NCBI GenBank assembly: GCA_946811185.2
Contig: OX328101.1
Coordinates: 22,180,122-22,244,121 of the forward strand
DNA: 64,000 nucleotides
Source: Hippopus hippopus
Lineage: Eukaryota > Mollusca > Bivalvia > Cardiida > Cardiidae
Reading direction: 5' to 3'
Made by a program: the position numbers and the translations under genes. The notes under the pieces are model-generated. The model saw only the letters and a list, made by a program, of their open reading frames with translations, ran no database searches and had not been told where the DNA came from. Below, in pieces: positions 1 to 12,000 of the stretch; positions within the stretch are counted from its first letter, which is position 1, and each line of letters opens with the position of its first letter.

Positions 1-57
1 TCGTTGTTATTGTGTTCCTGCTGGACACGTAATCTGTCATATTCTGCTTGTAATGTT
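1..57 (-). CDS. DMD: dystrophin exon: C-terminal coiled coil (human exon 75-like), cut by window edge
   Basis: At least 57 bp, continuing past position 1. Acceptor CTCAACAG|A; phase 2 fits the preceding exon. Encodes [17 protein letters not shown], matching [16 protein letters not shown]. The remaining C-terminus and stop codon lie outside the window. Confidence 0.93.
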
Positions 58-3000
58 CTGTTGAGGAACAGAAGAACAAAATTTCTGATTTCCATATCTA
101 GTCATTCTGTGATTACCACTGACAATTATTTCTAAATAATGATCCTAATCTAAATTCCAAGACTCCATCTGATTGGCTGTGAGACACTTTCTCAGCCAAT
201 TAAATGTTTGCTTTGGAATTTAGAATAAGAAGAGAATTCAGAATATAGCCCATGGTGTGAACACTTCCACACACAATAGTCAGATAAATGTTACTGTATT
301 TGTTTCCTACCTCCTCAAACAAACAAATTTTATATTGCTTTGGTTGATAGGTAATGTAATAGTGAATGTTTTTTGTGAAGTTTAAAATTTCACAGTTAAG
401 AAATGGGATAAGTTTAAACATGTGAGCATTTTATGATTTCAACTCTACTGTAACTTCCAAAACAAGCATACTTCCCAAGATTTCATAGGGACAAATTTTG
501 TTTGTTTATTTCGTAAGAGGTGAAGAAATACAAGTTTGTACAATCAAAAGTACAATGTAAATTTAAACTGCTTTGTTATGCATACTTATTTTCCTCCTCC
601 AAATCTTTAATCATGGCCTCCAGTTCATTCTTCTGGTGTACATCTACTGCCATCATAATTTGCATGGGGCTCTTTAACTGCAACAAACAAACAAAGCACT
701 GAATTTACTAAGCATGTACATGTACTTAATCCCACTTTGCCATGCTTTCAAGATTATTTGAACATGAATTAGTTCAATAACTCAAAATACAAAATCGACT
801 AATCACTTCCTGGAATAAATTTGAAGCATGTAACTTAGAAAAATCCTTGTTAAATAGGACAGGGAACATGACTTCAAGTTTTATTTACTTTAAAGTTTTG
901 AATTTTATGTTGACTATGAAACAGGTACTTACAACCTATGAGGGCTGAGCAAAAAGTTTATGGAATTTCTTCATAACTTTTTTATTTGATGTCAGATTGT
1001 TTTCAGGTTTTCAATTGTATAATCATGGTTTTATATCAGTTCCCAAGTAGAAAATCACCTGTCTTATTTTACTTTAGATACAATCATTTTCTCCATAAAG
1101 AGCGCAAGGTCTGCTACCGCGGAGCACTCTGTAAAATCACTGTTGTCATGCTTTTAAAAACATCCATATCTTAAAACGTCACATTGAAATTTCCTGAAAT
1201 TAGGTCAATATAATGGATGGCACCATTTGACGTTCTGTGCAAAATTTCTGATCTCACTTCTGAACTAGAGGCGCTTGAGCGCCTGTATCGCTCCACAGGC
1301 CTGATATTTCTATAATGGCGAAAGGAAGTTTTTAACAATTATCATTCAATCCTGCATTTTAGCTCACTGAAGAAACAATTTGGTAGACAACCACCATAGG
1401 AACTTACCTGCAAAACAACAATGAAATCCAATGAATAGTTTTAGAGAAGAAATTTTTCAAAGATTTTACTTTATACCATAAAAGGAAAATGAGTCTCCCA
1501 TAAAAGCCATGTTTTTTGACAGATCTTTTTTTTTTTAAAGGAATTCTGTAAACCTGTATCTAAGGAACATTCCTGCAAAATAATAATGCTATCCAAATAG
1601 CGGTTTGGGAGGAGAAGATTTTTAAAGGTTTTTTACTTTGGTTGCCATGGCAACCAGAATTCTTCATGGAACACAATTATTTGAAGGAATTCGAAAGAGG
1701 ACCACCAAAGGAACATTCCTGTGAAATTTGGTAAAAATCCAGTCAATAGTTTCTGAGGAGAAGTTTTTTAAAGAAAAAGTTTACGGACGCACGCACGGAC
1801 GAACGGACAGACGGACGCACGACGGACACAACGCCATGACAATAGCTCTCTGGCCTTCGGCCAGTGGAGCTAAAAACGATAGTTTTTGTGAGACCTATCG
1901 AAGGAAAAACAAGGCAAAAAAAGGTGGTTTCAGAAGTGACAGAAACTCATGCAGCGATAAAATTCTGTGTAAATTTAGGGCACAGTCCATTTGAAATATC
2001 AAATTTATTACAAGAAGGCTGGGGTAAAGTTACCATTGAACAAATCTACAGTGTTCAAGTGGCATGCGCAGTTAAAACAAGAGCTTCGCAGAGCGGCGCA
2101 TATACGCCCGAAGGGGCTTGTCAGTGAAATGGGTTAAAATGAAGGATGTACCGTACAACAACAAGACACTGGATAGTTAGGGATTACATATGAGACCTTG
2201 GAGTTATTTTGCATAATAAGGAAAAGTCTTGATCATCTGTAATAATTTATTGAAAAAAAAAAAATTTAACCCTCTACCACACAAGAAATTCATAATGTGA
2301 GAGTTCAAAGGCATGTAACTCTGGAATGCCTTAAGTGATATAACAAAAAAAAAAAAAAAAAAAAAAAAAAATGGGGATATGTACGAGACATCAAAGAAAT
2401 ACATTGTGCTAAGTTTCAAGTTATTGTGAAGAAATCCATATGGGAAGGAGGCCATCAAAGAAATTAGTTATTTTTCCATTTCAAAAATCAAGGGCAGATA
2501 ACTCTAGAACGCCTAAAGAGATCCAAATGTAAAGAGTCACAAGCACAACTACACATCATAGAGATTCATTGTGGTAAGTTTCAAGTTATTCCGACAGAAA
2601 TTGTAGGAGAAAATAGCCGCACAAGAAATTGGTTATTTCAGAAATCAAGGGCAGATAACTCTAGAATGCCTAAAGAGATCCAAATGTAAAGAGTCACATG
2701 CACAACTACACATCATAGAGATTCATTGTGGTAAGTTTCAAGTCAATCCGATGGAAACTGTAGGAGAAGATAGCCACACAAGAAATTAGTTGTTTCAGAA
2801 ACTAGAGATTTTAAAACATCTGGGTAGTATACCGCTTTTTTGCATGTGGATTTAGACAGTGGCTTACTTCAAAAGCCTGTAAGTGAGAAAGATTATCTGA
2901 TAGAAGTATGGAAATGCTTGGGCTGGTTTATAACTCAATTCTCATTACATTTATACAATGAAATTGTCTATATGTGTAATAATAAAATTCTGGTGCAGCG

Positions 3001-6000
3001 GTAAATTATTGTTGCTTAACTTCTTGTGAGGAGTATATGTTTTCGGATCAAATTGTCTGAAACTTTCCAATTTTATCCATTATGAATGGATCTTAAACAT
3101 ATAAAAATTTCAGTGGAAAAGCAGTAGTAGTTCTGTAAGTACCGGTAGTAGTAATTAACAAATTCCATGAACTTTTTGCTCAGCCCTCGTATATTGAATC
3201 ACTTGATGATTGCATCAGTAATATTTAATTTGTCCTTTACGAACAAGTCTAAAATTTTGTTGGCGGTAAAGAGGTAAGAAACTTTTTTAGCCACTTACAG
3301 CATGTTGAGTGGTATCTCCATTCAAACTCTGACAATATTGGGCAATCAAATGGTGCTCATCATCTCTGGAAAATAACAGGAATCAGTCAATATTGAACTG
3401 TACATACACTCTTTGTTTCATTGTAATGTTACACTGAATCATCTGCCTTGGAGACCCTATGTAAACCATGACTAAACCTCAGAGACATTTTATGTCTAGT
3501 AATAAGACTCAATGTTTCTCTTTCTAGAATGTCTTGGCAAAGCTGACAATGTAGATCCAAGATCAGACTGTATATTTTGTGGTCTGATCTCATCTTTATT
3601 GGCTACAAAGGCAACTATAGGTTTGAAAGGAACTAAATTGATTGTTAAGTTTCAGACAAAGATTAATATAGCTGATCTCATTTATACCATGAGCAAGTCA
3701 AGCAAAGAACAAAATGAGACAAACCCAACAAATGCCATGACCAACTGTTGTATACCTACATAAGCACCCCTACACTTTGCCTCACCAAACAATGCACTTT
3801 TCAATGCCCCTAAAAAGGAAGACTTTTGAACACTTTGTAGGAAAAGGAGAAAATCCTGGTAACTAGTATTTTCTCCTTTCCCCATGATGTTTTATACTCT
3901 TTCAAAGACTGTTCCATCGTTTGAGTCACATCTGAATTTGTTGTCTGCATTATGTTGTTTGGTAAAGAGTTAACCCACTAACAAACAATCCCTGGTTTTA
4001 TGGACCCTGAAGAAAAAGTCTTTTGAAAACATTATGGGAAAAGGAGAAAATGCTGTAAACCAGCATTTTCTCCTTTTCCCACAATGTTTTCTAAATTTTC
4101 AGAAACAAATTCAATTATTTTAGGCACATTTAATTTGTCTTCTGCAAATGTTTTCAATTTGGATCACACTGAAATTTCATTTTTTTGAACCCCTTAACAG
4201 ACAAAAAAAAATTAGACGTGTCCAAACTGAAAGCATTTGCAAGTGACAAATTTAATGTGGCTAAAATGATGGTAATTGTCTTTGAAAGGGTAGAAAACAT
4301 TGTATGCAATGGAGAAATGCATGCTACCAGGATTTTCCCCTTTTTCCCAACATGGCTTTAAAAAAAAATTTATTTCCTTGAGAGATTTGAAAACACAAGA
4401 TTTTTTTGTTACAGGGTTGTAAATGGTTTAAAATTAGAAATAACACCTCTGATACATTGTCTCTAGTATCTAAATGTACTTTTTAACCGTTTACCAGACG
4501 ACAAAACTTTAGCCTTATTGAAAGCATTTGCAGACAACACATTAAATATTACTTACAACATGAAATTTGTCATTCAAAGGGTAGTAAAACATTGTGGGAA
4601 AAGGAGAAAATATTAGTTACCATCATTTTCTCCTTGCCCACATTGTTTTCAAAAGGCCTCCCCCTCAGGGTCGTTAAAGTCTGGATTGTGAGATAGAAGA
4701 TTAAACCTGAATTAATGCTGATTATCTTTATTTTATGAAGATGTGTTCTTAGTAGTCTGCTACAGTAGTTTTTTCTAATCAGGAGAGTGGGGATGATTTG
4801 CTTTATAGAGTTAACCCTTTACCACACAATGCCGACTTTTGACGCTCCTGGTAAAGAAGCCTTTTGAAAACATTGTGGGAAAAGAAGAAAATGCTGGTAA
4901 CCAGCATTTTCTCCTTTTCCCACAATGTTTTCTACCCTTCCTAAAACTAATTTCAATTTTTGAGTCCCATTTACTTTGTTGTCTGCAAGTGCTTTCAATT
5001 TGGACAAGTCTAGAATTTTGTCATCTGGTAAAGGGTTAACTACATAAAGAATTCTATCAGTAAACAAGGAGTGTTCCACAAGCACCTAGTGTGATGGTAC
5101 AAACCTTCTACATCTATTACTGTGATGTGTTTCAGGAACAATCAATTATTCATGATGGCTATCACAGACAAGTCTCAATAGAAAAATAAAGAAAAACCTA
5201 CAGCTATATTGAACCCTTTACCAAACAATACAGAGATTTAACAACCCCGAGGAAAATGGTTTTTGAAAACATTGCAGGAAAAGAAGAAAATGCTTTTCCA
5301 ACAATATTTTCTACCTCATTAGTCAAATTCCATCATTTGAGCCTTTGCAGCCAGTGTGGATCTAGATCAGACCGCAAAAATGACCTGTATAACTATCAGG
5401 CCACTTGAGAAATATACATGGTAAAGAAGAGAAATTGCTCTTGTGAGCAATTTCTCTTTGTCTTGCAATGTTATCATTTTTATTTACATATTAAAGTTTT
5501 AATCGTAATCATAATTTCTAGTAAATACTTTCAGTCCTCTGCTGCAAATTTGTTTTAGGAGGCAGTGTGCTAATTCATTATGCAGGTAACTAATAAACTT
5601 ACGATTCTGGAGTTACAGCAGCTTGCCTCTGTTCCACCTCTGCCAGTCTGTAATCGAACAGATAATAATATATAGACTATTGTAACCATATACTAAAGAA
5701 TCCTGTGTTCTTATGTCCTGAAGAATAAAGCTTAAAAAACATTGTGGGTAAAGAAGAAAATGGTGAAAACTGGCATTATTTGTCCCAGTGACCTACTTTT
5801 TGACCATATGTGACCCAATTTCAAACTAGTCTGAGATATCATCCATACAAACATTTTGACCAACTTTAATGAGTATCAGACTGAAAATGTGGCCTCCAAA
5901 GTACATACAACATTTTTCTAAAATTTGTCTCAGTGACCTACTTTTTAATCAGATATGACCCAAACATGTCTGAGATATCATGAAGACAAAGATACTGACA

Positions 6001-9000
6001 AAGTCCCATGAGAACTGGACTGAAAATGAGGCCTCTGGAGTGCACACAAGGTTTCACTAAGATTTGTCCCCGTGAGCTACTTTTTGACCCCAAGTGACCA
6101 AATTTTAAACTTGTCCAAGATATTATCAAGACAAACATTCTGACCAAGTTTCATGAGTATTGTACTGAAAAAGTGGCCTCTAGAGTGCACACTAGGTAAC
6201 TGTCGATGCCTGGACAAAGCACGATGGACAAAGCACGATGGACATAGCACAATCACAAAAGCCACCTGGAGCACTTTGTGCTCAGGTGAGCTAAAAGTTC
6301 ACACGAAAAATGAGCATATTATTTGGTCATTGGAGAGCAATGTGTTCAAATTCCTCATTCTGGCAGGCTCAGACTAATTTTGTACAGCCCAATATTCCTT
6401 TCCACAAAAACATTATTTCTACATTTCTGCTCTGCCCAATGAGTATCCATTACGCATTACATCTGGTGAAATGCAACATTGCATTTTGTCCAAGGATGTA
6501 TTGTGTCTTTTCAAAACAAAAGCTTTCATCATAACATCCAAACAAATATCACTTTACATCCATTAAACCAGTAAGCTGCCACCACATTAAAACTGGTTAG
6601 ATGTAACATTACATCTTGTCCAGGGGTGCCACAATACAAGCTACAAATCAGTGTAACTTTTTTTTTTTTGTGTTTCTTCAATTTCTTACCATACACCTCT
6701 TTGAAAAGGCTTTTGAAAACAGTGGGAAAGCAAAGTGTACCGACCCAGTAACAACCACTTTCTTCTTTTTCCACTTTATTTCCTGCCTTTTCAAAGACTT
6801 ATCCTAGGATTTCAGTTATGATTGACTTGTTGTCTGTGAATTCTTTCAATGTGGACAAGCCTTTACTCATTACCACACAATCCAGAGTTTTAACAACTCT
6901 GATAAAAAAGGCTTTTGAAAACATTGTGGGAAAAGAAGAAAATGCTGGTGACCAGCGTTTTCTCCTTTCCCACCATGTTTTCTATTCATTCTGCTTTTAA
7001 TTTGGACCATTCTAGAAATTTGTTGTTTGGTAATGGGTCAAAATTTGTAGTCTAGTAAAGAGATAAGACACCACCACTTCATTACATCTGATGTGACACA
7101 ACACATCTTGTCCAAGGGTGTAATACATAATCAAATAGAAGGAACTTTTTTTCTTGGTATGTTTACTTCATTATACAACAGCACCAGACAATACTGTTTC
7201 CTCATTTATTGTTGTGTGAGGAGAGTATCTAATAATCTAACGTCTGCTTATGTGTGAAAACATTGTGATAATATCTACTCTGGAGATTTTCTTTTATTTC
7301 CTGTAATGAAAGAATCCATGCAATTGTGTGAAATTGCTTGCAGCATTTCATGGCTCCACAGCACAAGTCTTATGGCTCTTTCATACCAAGCCATTTTTGA
7401 TACCATTTTGGTCTATGTAAACATTGTTCATGCAGTGTAGATGGAGATAGTTACTTTAGACATATTTATTTTACATCGATTGAGAAACAAGTTCTTACAA
7501 CTCACACAAATCTCTTTCAATCCTGCTTCCTGGGAACTACACCAGTACACGCGCCAAATGTGTAGGCCAATCCCAATCACCCTGAGTGTGTGGGCCAATG
7601 AAAAATCCCAAAGTTGACACCCATTTCCATCGAACTCTGAACCTTTTAGTTACAAAGCCGACGCTCTACCTCATAACCACTGACACCATATGGAGATAAG
7701 GCTGCACAAAACATATTATCTAATCGGTGTCCTCTAGCAAGACATATTTGGCAGTAAAAAACAAGTTTTATTTTTCTTTCTTTTTAACTTTTCTTACATC
7801 TCTGGATATCCAGGTCATTGTTATAGATGTCTGCTACTGGTTGGTCTGTCATCTTTCATGATGAGCAGTCTAAATACAGCATTTGCACAGTAACAAATAT
7901 GTGAAAAAAATCTGCTAAATATAAGTATCTTACCTGTTTGCATAGAGTTCTAGTCTACTGTGCATATCCTGAGATATACTGTGTTGTGGTGAGGGTGCAG
8001 GACTGAAAAACAGGAGAAAGAAAAAAACCTGATATAGACTGTAAATAATTAATTTAACCTCCCCACTACCACATGCAATATTATGTAGCTTAGACCGAAC
8101 TCATAAAGACTGCATAGATTGAGTTGTCTCATTCTGGCTCTGGATCTACACCTTAAAGAATCTTCATCTACAAAGCACACAAATTTTTTAAGATTTCGCC
8201 CACTTACCTACTTTTTGACCCAATGTGACCCAATTTTAAAATTGTCCAAGACATAATCAAAATAAATTTATTCTTACACTGTTTCATTAATATAAGGCTG
8301 AAAATGTGGCCTCCAGAGTACACACAAGGTTTTTCTAAGATTAGATGCAGTGACCTACTTTTTGACCTGAAGTGACCCAATTTTAAACATGTCTGAGATA
8401 TAATTAAGACAAACATTCTAACCATGTTTGATAAGTATTGGACAGAATAGATGGCCTCCAGAGTATAAAGGTTTTTCTAAGATTTGGCCCAGTGAACTAC
8501 TTTTTGACCCCACATGACCCAATTTGAAACTGTCTGAGATATTATCAAGACAACCCTCCTGACCAAGTTTCACGACTATCAGACTGAAAATGTGGGCTCT
8601 AGAGTGCACACAAGGCTTTTATCAAATCTGGCCTACTTTGTGACCCAAAGTGACCCAATTTTGTTCTTGTCCGAGATATCATCAACATGGACATTCTGAC
8701 CAGGTTTCGTGAGTATCAGACAGAAAATGTTGCCTCTAGAGTGCACACAAGGTTTTTCCTAAGATTTGACCCAGTGATTAACTTTTTCGCCAAACATGAC
8801 CCAATATCAAACTAGTCCAACATTATTATCAAGACAAACATTCTCACCAAGTATAATGAGTATTGTACTGTAAATGTGACTTCTAGACTGCACACAAGGT
8901 AATTGTTGATGTGTGGACGACGCACGACAGACACAGCACTATCACAAAAGCTCACCTCGAGCACCTTGTGCTCAGGTAAGCTAAAAATGCTGTTAACTAG

Positions 9001-12000
9001 CATTTACTCCTGTTCGCTCAATATTTTCTTCCATTCAATTCTTTACTGATGAAAAAATTTTCTACTTGTCCAAATAGAAGTATTAGCAGATAACACAGTA
9101 AATGATAGAAAACATTGCTGGAGAAGAAGATGATGCTGGTGCTGTATATGTACCCGAATTTCTTTTTCCATAATGTTTTCAAAAGCCTTTCTTCTCAGGG
9201 TAATTGGAAGTCGGGTATGTTTGGTTAAGGGTAAGAAGACAAATGCTACATCATTTGAGCCACAGTTATCTACAAATCCTTTTAATATGGGCGATTCTTA
9301 CATTGTCTTGAATGTCTTGACATTTTTCCAGTAAAATTTTGGACTTGTCACCATAGGGAAAAAAGCGCAGACCGCAGTTAAAATGTAGTTCAAATGACAA
9401 TATCTGCCTTTGAAAAGGCAGAGACCATAGTGGGAAAAGGTTACCCAACTTTTCCCGTTTCTCACAATGTTTTCTAAAACCTTTATCTTTTGGGTTGTTG
9501 AAAACAGGGGATAGTTTGGTAAGTCTAGTTAAAATGTCCAATTCTTTGTTAACCTCTGAATAAGATTGAAGTCATTCGTTTTCCTTTTTTTGCTAAGAAT
9601 AACTGCGTAGGGATACATGAACAAAAATATTGATGACCGTGCCAGGCTTAATTGATTTTATCCCTTCTGAAAATTTTTACTCTCTGAATAGTGCACTGAT
9701 ATATATCTTTAACCCTTAACCCATTACCACACAATCATCCCTACTTTTGACGCCCCTGAGAAAGAAGCCTTTGGAAAACATTGTGGGAAAAGGAGAAAAT
9801 GCTGGTAACCAGCATTTTCTCCTTTTCCCACAGTGTTTTCTACTCTTCCCAAACCAAATTTGAATTTTTCAGTCACCTTTATTTTGTCGTCTGCAAATGC
9901 TTTCAATTTGGACCAGTCTAAAATTTTCTCATGTGGTAAAGAGTTAACCAGACAACAATATTATAGGCTTGTTCAAAATGAAAGCATTCACAGACAAAAA
10001 ATTTGGAGAAAGAAATCTTTGGAGATTTTTTCTATTTTCTAGTTTTTTTTTTTGCTATAGCAACCACAGTATTTAATGGAATCAAATCCCTTGCAGGCAT
10101 TCCTAAGAACACCGTGACAGGAGAATTCCTATTAAGTTTGGTCAAAATTGGATTGGTATTTTCAGAGATATTTGGACACAAGGCCATGACAAGCTGACTA
10201 GCCTTTGGCTTTGGCCACAGGAGCTAGCTTGGAAACTCATGAGTACATATAATTATAATCTGATGACAAGGTTTACTATGATTTTACCAAGTTGCCGATC
10301 AGTAGTTTGAGATACCATGACTTTCGAATAGATCTACCATGTTGGATTTAGCTTTTAAATTTGTTTGATTCATACTCAACCTCTTTCAGGCTATCACCAA
10401 AACAAACTTTCTGGACAAGTTTAATTAAAAGTGGGAGCAAAACTGTAACCATAAGATTTAAAGAGTGGTTAACTATTATTTAAGGAAGTGACTTGGTTTT
10501 TCAGAGCCACTGAAAACCTGAAAGGCAGTATAGTATTTTATTTCCTTAAAATGCCATATATTTTCCAAGCAGTGACAGTTTTAGGTGCTGTCATCGGTAT
10601 GAACACTAAATGTGTAGATACAATCAATATGCCACTGTACCTTGGGGAATCCCTGGGCTCATTAATCCTTAAATCTTTATCACAGTCTCGAGTTTTAACA
10701 ACCCTTCCGAGTAAGGGTTTTGAAAACATTGTGGGAAAAGAAGAAAATGCTGGTAACCAGCATTTTCTCCTTTTCCCCACATTGTTTTCTACTCAATCAA
10801 AGACAAAGTTCATCATTTGAATAATATTTATTTAATGTCTGCTAATGCTTTGTATTTGGAAGATTTCTAAAATTTTGTTGTTTGGAAAGAGTTATTTTGT
10901 TTAGTAGAGGACAAAATTCAATACTATTCCGAATTGAAAGCATTTGCAGACAACAAAATAAATGTCACCAAAAAATTGAAATTTGTCATTTGAGAGGTAG
11001 AAAACATTGTCGGAAAAGGAGAAAATGCTGGTTACCAGCATTTTCTCCTTTTCCCACAATGTTTTCAAAAGGCTTTTTTCTCAAGGTCGTTAAAAGTCGG
11101 GATTGTGTTGTAAATGATTAATCCTTCACTGTTTACCAGAGGACAAAATTCAAGACTTGTCCAAATTGAAAGCATTTGCAGACGACAAAATACACGTCAC
11201 CGAAAACTTAAAATTTGTATTTGGAGAGGTAGAAAACATTGTGGGAAAAGGAGAAAATGCTGGTTACCAGCATTTTCTCCTTTTCCCACATTGTTTTCAA
11301 AGGGTTTCTTTCTCAAGGTCATTAAAAGTCGGGATTGTGTGGTAAACGGTTTATAATTAACTGTTTACTACTGGACAAAATTCAAGACTAGTCTAAATTG
11401 AAAGCAGCTGCAGACGACAAAGTAAGCACGACTCAAATGATGAGATCTTTCTAGGAAAGGGTAGAAACATTGTGGGAAAAGAAGAAAATGCTGGTTCCCA
11501 CAATATTTTCAAAAACCTTCCTACCCAGGGTCACTAATATATGGGATTGTTTGGTAAAGGATTAAAGTACCTTTCACAAGTTTTAGTTACCTTTCTGGTC
11601 AATGTAGATCAAGATCAGTCTGCACAAAATATGCAGTCTGATCTTTGATCTACACGGTCAACTTTGCGAAGACATTCCGGACAAGGCAGCCTAGATACTG
11701 CTATCATTCCAGTCTTATTTTTACACTAAATAATTCTTTTTTTTTTATTTGGTGCTGTAGGGGTTGGAGAATATCTGACAGCTTTACTTGGAATTTAGCA
11801 CTTTCAGCACAGAAAAACAATTATCTGGCATGATGTGGTCTAGGCAAAAATGAGCAAAGTAATCTCATGTGAGTGTTAAAAGTTTCTGTATGGTAAAAAC
11901 CCTTTGTCCCGGAATGACTAATGATTTAATTGTTTCACACCCTTTTCAATACTATTTCAATTATATCGTGGCAGCCAGTGCAGCTATTCATACTTTCCTG

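Larger units (their letters stand above)
937..3191 (+). mobile_element. mariner-like element, degenerate and split by later insertions
   Basis: Terminal inverted repeats of over 30 bp (TATGAGGGCTGAGCAAAAAG at 937 and its complement ending at 3191) are bounded by TA, as in Tc1/mariner. Between them, about 1893-2065 translates as [20 protein letters not shown] then LLQEGWG, which resembles the helix-turn-helix of mariner transposases. One base further in frame reads FKWHAQL, like the conserved FxWHxxF block, so there is a frameshift. No DDD catalytic part was recognised. A Helitron-like copy (1265-1873) and a tandem-repeat element (2077-2830) sit inside. It lies in a dystrophin intron. Confidence 0.75.

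Noticed and set aside
1864..2127. Small plus-strand protein-coding gene
   Set aside because: Its middle is a mariner helix-turn-helix remnant and its ends lie in two unrelated repeats, so it is a chimeric pseudogene frame.
9724..9906. Recurrent small open frames with a shared peptide ([17 protein letters not shown] type), for example at 4819-5085, 10488-10820, 11157-11345, 40038-40280, 46664-46990 and 53884-54192
   Set aside because: They are translations of the P1 hairpin core and its flanks. The frame, strand and ends vary with each copy and no start or splice context is conserved, so this is not a gene family.
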